The notes beneath the pieces were generated by a model. The model saw only the letters and a program-made list of their open reading frames with translations. It was not told the DNA's origin and made no database searches. From Providencia huaxiensis (GTDB lineage: Bacteria; Pseudomonadota; Gammaproteobacteria; Enterobacterales; Enterobacteriaceae), in assembly GCF_002843235.3 (NCBI RefSeq), contig NZ_CP031123.2, positions 2,108,001-2,172,000 of the forward strand: a DNA stretch of 64,000 nt, given 5' to 3'. Shown here piece after piece: positions 1 to 9,821 of the stretch (position 1 is the first letter of the stretch; each line of letters opens with the position of its first letter). Position numbers and translations under genes: made by a program.

Positions 1-387
1 AAAAGGTGGTTCAAGAGGATTCTTGCCAGTAGAATAGAATTATAAAAGCAATAAATGCAATGTCGTCACTCATATGCCCCACTCTGTGGGGCTATGTTTG
101 AAATCCCCTCTATTTCCTCTTCAATTTCTCCTTAATTTTCTTCACCATTCATACTTTGTGACATTTAAAATATCTTCAATTCACCTTTAATTCGCTCATC
201 ATTGATATGATTTATCGGATTACCATTTTCCAGATAAGGGAAAATCCGATTGAATCTTCTGGAATTACAATTAGACTTAAACAAAATTAAATACCCCTTT
301 AGGAGTAGTAACTCCACTCAATAAGCCGTGATAACGCGATAAATCTAAATGGAGCGTGGCAAGTAACCACTATAATAAGGAATAACA
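1..387. other. Left-edge region upstream of the Sel1 gene
   Basis: No complete gene is visible. In one plus-strand frame the first 38 bases could be the tail of a gene running in from the left (ending GGSRGFLPVE, stop at about 36-38), but this is too short to identify. A short perfect hairpin at 76-92 (GCCCCA/TGGGGC) may end that transcript. The rest is AT-rich and should hold the promoter of the gene starting at 388; an AAGGA ribosome-binding site lies just before that ATG. Confidence 0.3.
76..92 (+). terminator. Possible rho-independent terminator
   Basis: A perfect 6-bp GC-rich stem (GCCCCA and TGGGGC) encloses a 5-nt loop and is followed by TATGTTTG, a weak T-rich tail. It may end whatever gene lies to the left of the window. 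Confidence 0.35.
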
Positions 388-2808
388 ATGACTAAGCCGT
401 TTAAAGTTGGGTTGTTCATATTGATAATAATTGCTGTAGCCACTGGCATTTATTTTATCAATAACACCAACCCATCCTCTCCCTCCCAATTAGGCTATGA
501 TTTATATCAACAAGGTGAGTCTCAAGCTGCCTTTGAACAGTTCCAAAAAACAGCAGAGCAAGACTCACAATCCGCTTTTGCATTAGCCATGATGTATAAA
601 GACGGTATTGGTACAAATGTCGATGATGTGGCAGCTCAAAACTGGTTAATTAAGGCAGCAGAAGCTAACAATAAAAATGCGTTATATAACCTTGGTTTTT
701 TCCGCTATAAGCACATGATAGAAGACACTTCTACAGATGAAAACGGGTTAGCTTCTTTAACGAAAGCGGCTGATCTCGGTGTAAAAGAAGCACAAGAAAT
801 GGTTGGTGGTATTTATTTAGCTGATAAATACGAAGAAGTTCCACAAAATATTGAACTTTCTCGCCAATATTTCACTTTAGCTTCTGACCAAGGCTCAAAA
901 CTGGCCAAATTTGCTTTAGGTTATATCGCCCATGACTTTGACAATGACAGTAAGAAAGCCGTTGATATATTAACGCCACTTGTCAGCAACGATTTTCCCT
1001 TACCCGCTATGCTGCTTGCCTCGATTTATAAGGATGGCGGTAACGGTGTGCCACCGAACCCATCACTCGCTAAAAAGTACGAGCGCCTCTCTTTCTCCTC
1101 TGCATTAGAATACATTTCTGACGCGGATGAATTAGAACCTGGAGCTTTATCATTGTATGGTTCACAAACAGAAGAAGAAAAACAAAAGGTCATTTCTAAT
1201 TTAGAAGAGCGGGCAAGCCGTGGTGATGAGAACGCCATCTATGTGTTGTACCAAAAATACATGACTGGCGATGGTGTTCGGAGAAATAAAAACCGTGCAA
1301 TGGCTTATATCCGCCCCCTTGTAGACGCAAAAAAACCTAAAGCCTTATATTTAAATTACAAAGCTGATACCGACCGTATTCAGGATTTAACTGATGCCGC
1401 TGATGGTCAATACCCTCCCGCGATGTATCAAGCCTATAACGTGTATTCTGGCCGTACATTTAGCGATGTTAAGCGAAATGACGCTTTAGCTGAAAAATAT
1501 CTCACCGCTGCCGCAGACCTTGGTGATTTAAACGCACTTGTTATCATCAACCAGAGAGCAATTTCCAGTTACGATTTTCCAAACAAAAAACTGAGTGATA
1601 TTGTCGCCAAATATACCCCTATTTTAATGGAAAAGTACCCGAACTCTGCGGAAGCGTTAGTGGCGGCAAGTGATGTTTATAGTGTTAAAGGTAGCCCATT
1701 ATTTTCGCCAGAAAAAGCCTTCACCGCTTTAGAAAAAGCAAATCGCATTGACCCCACTTATGATGCCCAGATGCAATTAGCGCGTTATTATATTAATGCT
1801 TTTGGTACTAAGCAGGATGTGCAGAAAGCCGCTAAATTACTCATCGACAACCTTAATGAAAACGGTTACCCATCAACCGCTGAGCGCTTATTGGTTCAAA
1901 TATATTATCGCTATGATATTAAAGCACTTATCGATGAAAAAACGATTATCGATATCCTCAAAGAGGATGTGATTAAACGCGAAAATTATTCCTTAGCTTA
2001 TTTGTATGCTGACTATTTACTAAAGGAAGATGCTGAAAAAAATAGTGATCAGGCTTTTGATTTATACGAAAAATCAATCAAGCAAAATTATAATAGCCAA
2101 GTTTATTATGCTGCTGCATTATTAAAATATCGCCCAACAGAAACCAATAAAATAGCTAACTTGATAGTCAATGTGCTCCATTCATCCCAAGCACGAGCCG
2201 AATTACTTCCAAGCCAGTTACAAATCGCTAAAGATATTTTATTAAAAACAGGCTTAAACCGAGCTGACACAAAAAAAATATTAGTGCAACTTGCCTTATA
2301 TGATAACAATGTTGAGGCTCAAAAATTAATTGAACCGCTTATTAATAATGATGCTGATATCACCTATTTATATGGGATAAACAAGCTTACTCAATTAACG
2401 AATGTTGACTCTTTAAGTGATGCTGAAATAAAACCATTGTACGATTATATTTTAAAAGCAGGAGAATTAGGTAGTTCATCGGCTTATTTATATATCGCAC
2501 AGAACCTTGATGGCGTCACTTACCACAATGATAAGGCATATTATAAATCTCGCTTCCAAAAAATTACTGGGCTTAGCGCAAAAGATTTAATTTCTCAATA
2601 TAAAAAATGTGCTGCACTCAAAAACAACCGCTGCTTATATGAATTAGGGGAAATATACCAAGAAGGTAACTACGGGGAAGATGCCAATTATGACACCGCC
2701 CTCTCCTATTACAATCAGATTTCTGATCCTGATTTTAGCTTCTTAAAATCACGTAAAAGAGAAATTGAAAAATCCAAAGCTTCGTTTGCCAATATTCAAG
2801 AAAATTGA
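388..2808 (+). CDS. Sel1-repeat protein, N-terminal part
   Basis: An 806-residue protein with an N-terminal hydrophobic anchor (about residues 5-24, after a Lys-containing start) followed by many Sel1/TPR-like repeats of the type AxxxLAxMYxxGxGVxxDxxxAxxWLxKAAE. Sel1 repeats form alpha-solenoids that bind other proteins; the anchor suggests periplasmic or membrane-bound location. AAGGA precedes the ATG. The frame stops at a TGA, and a second Sel1 frame starts immediately in the -1 frame within the same bases, continuing the repeat pattern. One inserted T at about 2805-2806 would join them into a protein of about 1,555 residues. It is therefore probably the front half of a frameshifted gene, though two coupled genes remain possible. 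The specific function is unknown. Confidence 0.75.
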   Translation: MTKPFKVGLFILIIIAVATGIYFINNTNPSSPSQLGYDLYQQGESQAAFEQFQKTAEQDSQSAFALAMMYKDGIGTNVDDVAAQNWLIKAAEANNKNALYNLGFFRYKHMIEDTSTDENGLASLTKAADLGVKEAQEMVGGIYLADKYEEVPQNIELSRQYFTLASDQGSKLAKFALGYIAHDFDNDSKKAVDILTPLVSNDFPLPAMLLASIYKDGGNGVPPNPSLAKKYERLSFSSALEYISDADELEPGALSLYGSQTEEEKQKVISNLEERASRGDENAIYVLYQKYMTGDGVRRNKNRAMAYIRPLVDAKKPKALYLNYKADTDRIQDLTDAADGQYPPAMYQAYNVYSGRTFSDVKRNDALAEKYLTAAADLGDLNALVIINQRAISSYDFPNKKLSDIVAKYTPILMEKYPNSAEALVAASDVYSVKGSPLFSPEKAFTALEKANRIDPTYDAQMQLARYYINAFGTKQDVQKAAKLLIDNLNENGYPSTAERLLVQIYYRYDIKALIDEKTIIDILKEDVIKRENYSLAYLYADYLLKEDAEKNSDQAFDLYEKSIKQNYNSQVYYAAALLKYRPTETNKIANLIVNVLHSSQARAELLPSQLQIAKDILLKTGLNRADTKKILVQLALYDNNVEAQKLIEPLINNDADITYLYGINKLTQLTNVDSLSDAEIKPLYDYILKAGELGSSSAYLYIAQNLDGVTYHNDKAYYKSRFQKITGLSAKDLISQYKKCAALKNNRCLYELGEIYQEGNYGEDANYDTALSYYNQISDPDFSFLKSRKREIEKSKASFANIQEN

Positions 2809-5051
2809 AACAGAATGACCCAGATGCGTTACGTACACTCGCCAATGCTTATAAATATGGTAACTATGGGCAGAAAATCGATCAGAAAAAGTGGCTTGAA
2901 TATTTAGAGAAAAGTGCAAAATTCAATCAAGAAAGTGCGCTTGAAGAGCTTATTGATTATTACCAACAAGATCAATTTATCAATGCAAATAAAGCAAAAA
3001 TCTTAGGTTATTACGACCAATTAGCCGCCATTGGCAGTAAAGACTATACCCGTAAACTGGCACACCAGTATTTAAAAGGCAGCCAGCTTGTTGAGCTTAA
3101 CCGACAAAAAGCACGTGAGTATTACCTAAAAGCAGGAAGTTGGGGCAATGAATTCATCAAATATATGGATGATTATGATATTGGCATGAAAATGCTCAAT
3201 GATAGCCCTTCTGCGAAATACAAAGTGGGTCGAGCTTATTTCTATGGGCAAGGTGTCAAAGAAGACCTTTTAGAAGCGGCTAAATACCTAAAACAAGCGA
3301 GTGATGAAGGCAATGACTACGCCATCGCGCTCTATAGTGAAATGCGATATATGGGCGTACTGAATGAAGAAAAAAATGCTTGGGTAATGGAACCTGATTG
3401 GGACGAAGCCATTGTTTATCTAAGAAAACATTCTAATCCAAAACGGGTTGATGATTATATTGAAGCCTATGAAACCCTCGTGGTTCCTGCCCAAAAAGGT
3501 GATACCACCGCTTATATTAAACTCGGGGATTGGTATAGTACACGCGGCCGAAGCCTAGCAGCGCAAGGTTGGTATAAGAAAAGTATCGACGCTGGCAATT
3601 TAGCCGCTTATCAACCTCTTGATTCCGTGACTGAAGATAACCAAGCAAAACGCCAAAATTATATTGATGGCACAGCGAAAGGTGACCTTTTCTCTAAAGT
3701 TCAATTAGCCGAAACGTATTTATATGATAACAAAATTCTCACGAACTCTCCTGAATATGATTTAGCAATTCAATATCTTCAAGAAGGGATAAAATCAACC
3801 GATGAGGCGCTTTCTAATAACGCCTTCAATGCATTGGTGAATTTATATCGAGATGGGATCAAAAATACAAAAAGGGAGCTTAATCGCCCCAAAGATGAAC
3901 AAAAGTATTTAGCATTGCTACTCAGTGAAGAAAACAATCGTACCGTAGCATTGGTGAACTTGTATTACTATTATGTAAATAGTGATAACGCTAAAGCCTT
4001 AGCCTATTTACAACGGGCTTATGATAAGGGTGATTTAGCGGCAACGAAAAAACTCTATCAAATCTATTATCCTGGCCAATACTGTAGTAACAGCGATAAT
4101 GTCGACATGGATAAAGCGAGCCGATATTTGAAGGAGTGGATTGAGAAAAGCAATTTCCAGAAAAATACCGACAAACATTATATCCATTATCCTGAGAGCC
4201 TTTCCGAAGAGATGGGAACCATCTATTTAAAAGGTGATTGTAATGTTGATCAAAATATCGACAAAGCCATCGAATGGTACCAAATTTCGCTAAATTACCA
4301 TCCAACTCATGCACTTGGTTCGATTTATCAGGCTTATGTAGAAAAAGGTGATGCCAAGCAGGCCTATTACTATGCATTGCTACTTGATAAAAAACCAAGT
4401 TCCATCGAGCTACTGGATACACTTTCAGCCCAAGACAAACAAGCGATTGAGAAACAAGTTGCCGATGAAAAAGCCTATGAGAAATATGGCCGCTTTGCCG
4501 AGCAAATTGAAAAACAGCGCGTCGAAGCTGAGGCCGGTGACAAAATGTCAGCCTTCTCCTTAGGTGTCGCCTATGCGCGTGGTGAACGTGTGCCTGAAGA
4601 TACGCAAAAGATGATCTATTATTATGAATTAGCAGGGAAAAATGGCTATCCTCGTGCTTATAATATTTTAGGCAATCTGTATCGTAAAGATAACGAACGC
4701 GGCATTGAAAAAGACTTCCCTAAAGCACTTTATTATTTTGATTTAGGTGCGCAACAAAATGACAGTAATACGGCTCACCTCGCTGGTGACATGCTCTATT
4801 TTGGCCAAGGCATACCAAAAGATTATGTCCGAGCAGCGAAATATTATGACATTACAAGCCTAGAACAAGGCACCCACCATGCAATGGCAAAATACAAGCT
4901 TGCTTATATGTATTATAACGGCTGGGTCGGTAACAAGAGTAAAGAAGATATCCAAAAAGCCCATGATTACCTTAAACTTGGTGCTAAATACTTAGATGAT
5001 GACTCAATCAAAGCCCTAAAAGAGTGGGACTTTAGTATGTTAAATCAATAA
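2805..5051 (+). CDS. Sel1-repeat protein, C-terminal part (probably one gene with the preceding frame)
   Basis: This frame encodes about 748 residues of further Sel1 repeats (for example KYKVGRAYFYGQGVKED, AFSLGVAYARGERVPED and AHLAGDMLYFGQGIPKD). It has no signal peptide, no ATG near its beginning, and no good ribosome-binding site; the first usable codon is a TTG overlapping the TGA of the upstream frame. A Sel1 solenoid lacking any N-terminal export signal directly behind one that has it is best explained by a single-base deletion (or a sequencing error) in an originally continuous gene. Translational coupling through the TTGA overlap is the alternative. A hairpin follows the stop. Confidence 0.7.
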   Translation: MKQNDPDALRTLANAYKYGNYGQKIDQKKWLEYLEKSAKFNQESALEELIDYYQQDQFINANKAKILGYYDQLAAIGSKDYTRKLAHQYLKGSQLVELNRQKAREYYLKAGSWGNEFIKYMDDYDIGMKMLNDSPSAKYKVGRAYFYGQGVKEDLLEAAKYLKQASDEGNDYAIALYSEMRYMGVLNEEKNAWVMEPDWDEAIVYLRKHSNPKRVDDYIEAYETLVVPAQKGDTTAYIKLGDWYSTRGRSLAAQGWYKKSIDAGNLAAYQPLDSVTEDNQAKRQNYIDGTAKGDLFSKVQLAETYLYDNKILTNSPEYDLAIQYLQEGIKSTDEALSNNAFNALVNLYRDGIKNTKRELNRPKDEQKYLALLLSEENNRTVALVNLYYYYVNSDNAKALAYLQRAYDKGDLAATKKLYQIYYPGQYCSNSDNVDMDKASRYLKEWIEKSNFQKNTDKHYIHYPESLSEEMGTIYLKGDCNVDQNIDKAIEWYQISLNYHPTHALGSIYQAYVEKGDAKQAYYYALLLDKKPSSIELLDTLSAQDKQAIEKQVADEKAYEKYGRFAEQIEKQRVEAEAGDKMSAFSLGVAYARGERVPEDTQKMIYYYELAGKNGYPRAYNILGNLYRKDNERGIEKDFPKALYYFDLGAQQNDSNTAHLAGDMLYFGQGIPKDYVRAAKYYDITSLEQGTHHAMAKYKLAYMYYNGWVGNKSKEDIQKAHDYLKLGAKYLDDDSIKALKEWDFSMLNQ

Positions 5052-5062
5052 GTCATGACTCT

Positions 5063-5088
5063 AAGGCGCTAATTAACTTTAGCGCCTT
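5063..5088 (+). terminator. Terminator after the Sel1 gene
   Basis: A perfect 10-bp inverted repeat (AAGGCGCTAA / TTAGCGCCTT) with a 6-nt loop lies 11 nt after the stop codon. The tail is only moderately T-rich. Confidence 0.6.
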
Positions 5089-5304
5089 CATCCGTCTACA
5101 ATTATCATTTTACATCCACGCAAAATATCTTTTATAGCACCCACTTATAATATAACTAAAAAATTATTAGCTAATGATTTTTGATTATATTAATGAGATT
5201 TCCATACTAAATAAAAATTAGTCTTCCTCCTATCGTTAGATTATATTTTATTTGCGTCTGCACATCTGCAGATTTAAATAATCTATTAACAAGGAGTGTT
5301 TACT

Positions 5305-7347
5305 ATGATTTCAATATTTAATAAAGACCATAAATCATTGGGAAGTATAAAAATTCAAGATATATATAAGGAGATAGACTATTCAACAATTTTATCAATT
5401 AGTAAAAAACCACCCCAAAATATCATTTACCTAGAAAAAACATATCAAAGCATTAGAGAGAATACAGAACAGAATAGTACAAGAATTCGTCATTTACTTA
5501 ATAAAATTGATAATTTAAAACATAAATTTAAGACGACGGGTTCTGATGAATTGAATGAATTAAAAAACATAGAGTATAAACTTCACAAACAAGCCGAAAA
5601 CCAAGAGAAAAATTTCGAAACGCTACAGTTTTTACACAGTAAACATACAAATAAGCAAGGCCATTATACGATTTCAGGAACTTCAGAGTCTATGAGTCTC
5701 AATAAATCCAATTTAATTGACCGATATGGAGCTGATTTATCGAGTTTACTGAATGATATTAACGGTCATTTTATTTTTCCTAATGAAATTTCACATCAAG
5801 AAAATCCTATTATTCTAAACGCCATAAGTTCAGAGCTTAACCAAATTAACACCAACCTAAATAATAGTTACAATTTATCCCAAAAATATCTGCATAAAGC
5901 CACTGAAAACATGCAGTCTAGGCTTAGACTTATGCAAAAAACATTTTATGCAGAAGAAGATATACATAATTTATACGCAAACGCTAAAGAAAGTAAAAAT
6001 AACATAGAAAAACTGCTAAAAAAACTTAATAATGAAGGAGCAATGCACTCCTCTAGCAATAATACCATCAATAAATTAATAAAACACACGACAAAACTAA
6101 ATACTCAATATGCGAAAATTCAATATTTACACCATAGTTTTGATAAAATCAAAAATTTTGAATACTTAGATGATGTTCATAATTACATTGAACAAGACAA
6201 AGGTTTCGACAGTAACTATCTTGAAAGCCATTTTCAAAAAAATAAAGAGTTTAAATTACTAACTGAGTTATCCAAATCCGCTGATAATTTAAAAAATTTA
6301 AAAATTGACGCTCAAAAAAAACTGGAAAATCATATATTACCCGTTGATAAGCTATTCACACATCACTCTGATAGACAGAAAGAATACCAGCAAGATATAG
6401 AAAATAAATTAGAAAAATTATTCAATAAGATTGAATTACGTATCAACATAGAAATAAAAAAAGAGGCGGGTTTATATTACGACCAATCCACATACTTGAT
6501 CCACAGGGCTCAGCTAGAAAAAAACATACTGAATATAAAAGAAGATTTAGCAAGTTATATCATTAAAAATAGGATGTTAGTTCAGGAGAAAAAGACCCAT
6601 GATAGCATTGACGAGTTAGCGACGCAGTTTTCTGATGAATTACTTAGGGCAAAAACTCTCCAAAAATTTATTAACTTAGAGTTTAATAATCATCTACAAC
6701 AATTTTCTCAGCCAAATAAGGTAGGTTCTTACATTAATAACTTTGGTGAAAATAAAGATAATATCTACATGCTAGCCGTGGAAAAGAAGCTATTGAAAAA
6801 TGAAATAAATAGTTTAATTTCTAACATTCGTATAAAGATCCCCTTAAAATCAGCGTCGTCTACGATTGATGAAAATACATATTACCAAACGGTTCAAGAT
6901 AAAATGTATACATTATTAGGCTTAACTGACCAATTAGGGTCGTTAACAAAACTGTATAACTCAAAAGGGCATGCAGAAATAGTAGAATACATTAATGATA
7001 TACATTCTTTAGAGAAACAAATTGCTCAGACAGAAAAAGAGATATCTCAATATATTTATACCCATTCGGAAAATAAAGATAAGAAATCAATTTCTTCAGA
7101 GATCACACCACTACTTATTGAATTAATTAACAAAAAAACAAAAGTAATGTCAATTGAAACCACGATTAACAAGGGATCAGATAAAATCAATCTCAACTTC
7201 GCTGATAGCGATGGAAATGATAAAGACCTAGAATCTCTATTATCGTCAATCATCGCAGAGTTTCCACAAGACACGATAACAAGTGATGTAAACCACCAAC
7301 CATTGCATAGTAAATCAACGCCTATATTTGCACCATTACGCAACTAA
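5305..7347 (+). CDS. Large coiled-coil protein of unknown function
   Basis: A 680-residue, very AT-rich, Lys/Asn/Glu-rich protein, almost entirely predicted helix. Long heptad-like stretches (for example ELNELKNIEYKLHKQAENQE and LRINIEIKKEAG) suggest extended coiled coils. No signal peptide, membrane segment or known catalytic motif is visible. The ATG at 5305 is chosen because AAGGAG lies 8 nt upstream at 5291-5296; a GTG in frame at 5296 overlaps that Shine-Dalgarno and is less likely. It stands alone between a Sel1 gene and tctE, with a terminator after it. Its composition is richer in A+T than the neighbouring backbone genes, which suggests acquisition. It could be a secreted effector or a structural protein; no function can be assigned. 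Confidence 0.7.
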   Translation: MISIFNKDHKSLGSIKIQDIYKEIDYSTILSISKKPPQNIIYLEKTYQSIRENTEQNSTRIRHLLNKIDNLKHKFKTTGSDELNELKNIEYKLHKQAENQEKNFETLQFLHSKHTNKQGHYTISGTSESMSLNKSNLIDRYGADLSSLLNDINGHFIFPNEISHQENPIILNAISSELNQINTNLNNSYNLSQKYLHKATENMQSRLRLMQKTFYAEEDIHNLYANAKESKNNIEKLLKKLNNEGAMHSSSNNTINKLIKHTTKLNTQYAKIQYLHHSFDKIKNFEYLDDVHNYIEQDKGFDSNYLESHFQKNKEFKLLTELSKSADNLKNLKIDAQKKLENHILPVDKLFTHHSDRQKEYQQDIENKLEKLFNKIELRINIEIKKEAGLYYDQSTYLIHRAQLEKNILNIKEDLASYIIKNRMLVQEKKTHDSIDELATQFSDELLRAKTLQKFINLEFNNHLQQFSQPNKVGSYINNFGENKDNIYMLAVEKKLLKNEINSLISNIRIKIPLKSASSTIDENTYYQTVQDKMYTLLGLTDQLGSLTKLYNSKGHAEIVEYINDIHSLEKQIAQTEKEISQYIYTHSENKDKKSISSEITPLLIELINKKTKVMSIETTINKGSDKINLNFADSDGNDKDLESLLSSIIAEFPQDTITSDVNHQPLHSKSTPIFAPLRN

Positions 7348-7388
7348 CACGTATTTTTATTACCGCCAGTTGCAGTTTGCTGTTATTT

Positions 7389-7414
7389 AAACCACCTATT
7401 TTACTAGGTGGTTT
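7389..7414. terminator. Bidirectional terminator between convergent genes
   Basis: A perfect 10-bp stem (AAACCACCTA / TAGGTGGTTT) with a 6-nt loop sits between the coiled-coil gene and tctE. It is flanked by T-rich sequence on the plus strand (TTTCTCTT) and can serve both transcripts. Confidence 0.8.
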
Positions 7415-7417
7415 CTC

Positions 7418-8845
7418 TTATAACGGCGCTTGGCTGGCTTTGAATGGGATTCTGACCAACAATCCATTGAGTAATTTACTTTTTAATAATTGAGGCTCAG
7501 AACCATGATAGCTTGCAATATCTTTCACGAGCGCCAACCCAAGCCCTGCCCCTTCCTTCCCTAGCGCATTATTTAAACGCGTAAAGGCTTCCATAGAACG
7601 GTTAATTTTAGCATCAGGGATCCCAGGCCCCGAGTCCTCCACCTCCAAGACCCAATGAAGATGGTCGTCACTGCTAACCACACGGACGGTGACCACCCCA
7701 TTTTCGGGTGTATATTTGATGGCATTATCAATTAGATTTGCACACATCTCTGCTAATAAAATCGGCTCGCCTTTGATCCATGCTGTTTCCGCGCCTTCAT
7801 AACCTAAATCAATATTTTGGCTTTCAGCTTGGGGCAGACGAGTAAAACAAACTTGATGAACAATTTCTACCAAATTTATGGCTCGATACTGTGTAATCGC
7901 CTCTTTTTCATGAGCTTTTAATCGCGATAGCTGCAAGAGCCTATCCGTCAGGATAATCGTATTATCGAGCGTTTTTTCAATGGCTTGCAAACTCTGTTGC
8001 CGTTGGGTTTCGTCCGTACTATTAATCGCTACGGAAACTTGAGTTTTGAGAACAGTTAGTGGCGTTTTAAGTTGATGAGAAGCATCTGCACTGAATCGCT
8101 CTTGTCGCCTAACCATCCGCTTTAGGCGGGAAATATAACGATTTAATGCATCAATGAGTGGTGATAAATCAGACCACGGCAGTAAATCTGGCAATGGGGT
8201 TAAATCATTAGCAGAACGGCCTAGCATTAAATGGGACAATTTTTTCAACGGTGCCAGTAGCTTACTCAGTAGGATATAGGCAAGGGCCAAGGTTAATAAT
8301 ACCACCGTACCTTGGCTCATCAGGGCAGAGATTAACAATTGGTTAGCGAGATCTTGCCGTGAATAGACCGTTTCCGCCACTCGGATTTCAACCATTCCTG
8401 TTATCCCACCTTCGTTAATCGGTTGATAAAACGCAGCAATACGAATAGGAAGCCCCTTATACTGCGCATCATAAAAATAAACTAGCGCAGTATAGTGTTG
8501 TGAACGCATCCAATAAGGGGGAATTGGTGGTAAATCATCATAACCAGAGATGGTTTCACCATCAGGGGAGATCACTTGATAAAAAATTCGGTCATTATTA
8601 TTTAATTCGAAACTATCAAGCACGACATAAGGCACGCTCACAGAGAGATGACCATCAACGACTTGCAAGCGTTCCGCGACGGTTCGTGCTGAAGCTAATA
8701 AGGTTCGGTCATAGGCTAAGTTTGCGGCATTTTTTGCACTGTAATAGTGGGTATAAACCGAGAAACTTCCCAACAAAATGAGCGGGATACCGAAAAAGAG
8801 CAGCAACTGATGAAAGAGAGAGCGTGGATGAGAGACTAATTTCAT
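7418..8845 (-). CDS. tctE: Sensor histidine kinase TctE
   Basis: A 475-residue membrane sensor kinase. It has two membrane segments (about residues 13-30 and 165-190) around a periplasmic sensor domain, then a HAMP-like linker, an H-box (SADASHQLKTPLTVLK, phospho-accepting His at about 255), an N-box (NLIDNAIKYTPENG) and G-boxes (DSGPGIPD, GAGLGLALVKDI). TctE senses external tricarboxylates and phosphorylates TctD to induce the citrate transporter TctCBA. The start overlaps the end of tctD by 4 nt, which indicates translational coupling. Divergence from tctCBA supports the assignment over the other TctE/QseC-type kinases. Confidence 0.85.
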   Translation of the reverse strand: MKLVSHPRSLFHQLLLFFGIPLILLGSFSVYTHYYSAKNAANLAYDRTLLASARTVAERLQVVDGHLSVSVPYVVLDSFELNNNDRIFYQVISPDGETISGYDDLPPIPPYWMRSQHYTALVYFYDAQYKGLPIRIAAFYQPINEGGITGMVEIRVAETVYSRQDLANQLLISALMSQGTVVLLTLALAYILLSKLLAPLKKLSHLMLGRSANDLTPLPDLLPWSDLSPLIDALNRYISRLKRMVRRQERFSADASHQLKTPLTVLKTQVSVAINSTDETQRQQSLQAIEKTLDNTIILTDRLLQLSRLKAHEKEAITQYRAINLVEIVHQVCFTRLPQAESQNIDLGYEGAETAWIKGEPILLAEMCANLIDNAIKYTPENGVVTVRVVSSDDHLHWVLEVEDSGPGIPDAKINRSMEAFTRLNNALGKEGAGLGLALVKDIASYHGSEPQLLKSKLLNGLLVRIPFKASQAPL

Positions 8846-9510
8846 ACACTACACTGCTCTAATCGGTATCCCAATCCGCGTAAGGTATTGATGTTAACGT
8901 CTGAACCGGCAAGCTTTTTTCTTACACGATGAACATATAACTCAATACTTTGTAAATTGGCTTCATCTGACAACGAAAAAACCTGTTCAAATAATTGCAT
9001 TTTAGAAACAGGACGTCCTCGTCGATGAAATAAGGTGTTTAACACCGCATATTCTCTTGGTGTTAAGCCTAGAGGCTCTTCGCCTAATAGAAAATAGCCA
9101 TCCTCATGGTAACTCAGTAACCCAAACTGTTGTGACTCATTGACTTTCCCTTGGCTGCGTCGCAATAAAGCGCGAAGGCGTGCTTCTAATTCCGCAATAT
9201 CAAAAGGTTTCGTCAAGTAGTCATCAGCCCCTGCATTTAGCCCTTGCACACGGTCGGCTACGTCTGAATTCGCCGTTAATAACAAGACAGGGGTTTCTTG
9301 ATGACGCTTGCGCATTTGCGCCAATACCTCAAGCCCACTCATTCTCGGAAGTGATACATCTAACACGACTAATTCATAGTGTTCGGTTTGTAATAGTTGG
9401 TCTGCTATCGCGCCATCACTGGCAACATCAACCGCAAACCCGGATGACGATAACGCTTTTTGTAACCATAATGACAATTCGTCATGGTCTTCAACCAATA
9501 AAATTCTCAT
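8842..9510 (-). CDS. tctD: Response regulator TctD (OmpR family)
   Basis: A 222-residue regulator with a receiver domain (acidic residues in VEDHDE near the N-terminus, phospho-acceptor Asp in LVVLDVSLPRMSG at about residue 51, conserved Lys in DDYLTKPF at about 101) and a C-terminal winged-helix DNA-binding domain (GLTPREYAVLNTLFHRRGRPVSK). When phosphorylated by TctE it should activate the divergent tctCBA transport operon. Length and order (tctD-tctE, 4-nt overlap, divergent from tctC) match the Salmonella arrangement. Confidence 0.87.
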   Translation of the reverse strand: MRILLVEDHDELSLWLQKALSSSGFAVDVASDGAIADQLLQTEHYELVVLDVSLPRMSGLEVLAQMRKRHQETPVLLLTANSDVADRVQGLNAGADDYLTKPFDIAELEARLRALLRRSQGKVNESQQFGLLSYHEDGYFLLGEEPLGLTPREYAVLNTLFHRRGRPVSKMQLFEQVFSLSDEANLQSIELYVHRVRKKLAGSDVNINTLRGLGYRLEQCSV

Positions 9511-9821
9511 TCCGCATACTCATTATAATTATTTATCAGTATACGTTGGCATTCCATTGGATGAATGGAAAGCAAATGTGACCATTTTTACTGTATCCAT
9601 CACAACTATTATCAGTAAACACCATTAACGTGATTAAATTAACATTAAGTTAACATAACAAAAAAGCAAAAATACAAAACAATCTGATATATATCACATA
9701 AAAATAATAATATTTGTTAATGAAAGGTAAATGAAAGCTTCATAGGGCAATGATGTCATACGAATACAACAAGAAGTAAACAATTTTTACCTCTAATTAT
9801 TGTCTTAGTAAGGAAAAAAGA
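9511..9821. promoter_or_regulatory. tctD-tctC divergent control region
   Basis: This 311-bp gap must hold the tctDE promoter, the tctCBA promoter and the TctD sites. It is AT-rich. A CRP-like site TCTGA-TATATA-TCACA occurs at 9683-9698, about 124 bp before tctC; the first half-site has one mismatch from TGTGA. No TctD box can be assigned by eye. Confidence 0.5.
9683..9698. promoter_or_regulatory. Possible CRP site upstream of tctCBA
   Basis: TCTGA-N6-TCACA fits the CRP consensus TGTGA-N6-TCACA with one mismatch. Catabolite control of citrate uptake is plausible, but this is inferred from sequence only. Confidence 0.4.

Noticed and set aside
2797..2811. Programmed -1 frameshift site in the Sel1 gene
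   Set aside because: The zero-frame codons GAA-AAT-TGA do not form an X-XXY-YYZ heptamer and no obvious downstream stimulatory structure is seen; mutation or sequencing error is simpler.
3991..4422. 143-codon minus-strand frame inside the Sel1 gene
   Set aside because: Shadow of the Sel1-repeat coding sequence; the plus-strand frame has clear repeats.
5296..5304. GTG start for the coiled-coil protein
   Set aside because: It overlaps the AAGGAG ribosome-binding site that serves the ATG at 5305.
9180..9581. 133-codon plus-strand frame across tctD
   Set aside because: Antisense shadow of tctD, which has full receiver and winged-helix signatures.
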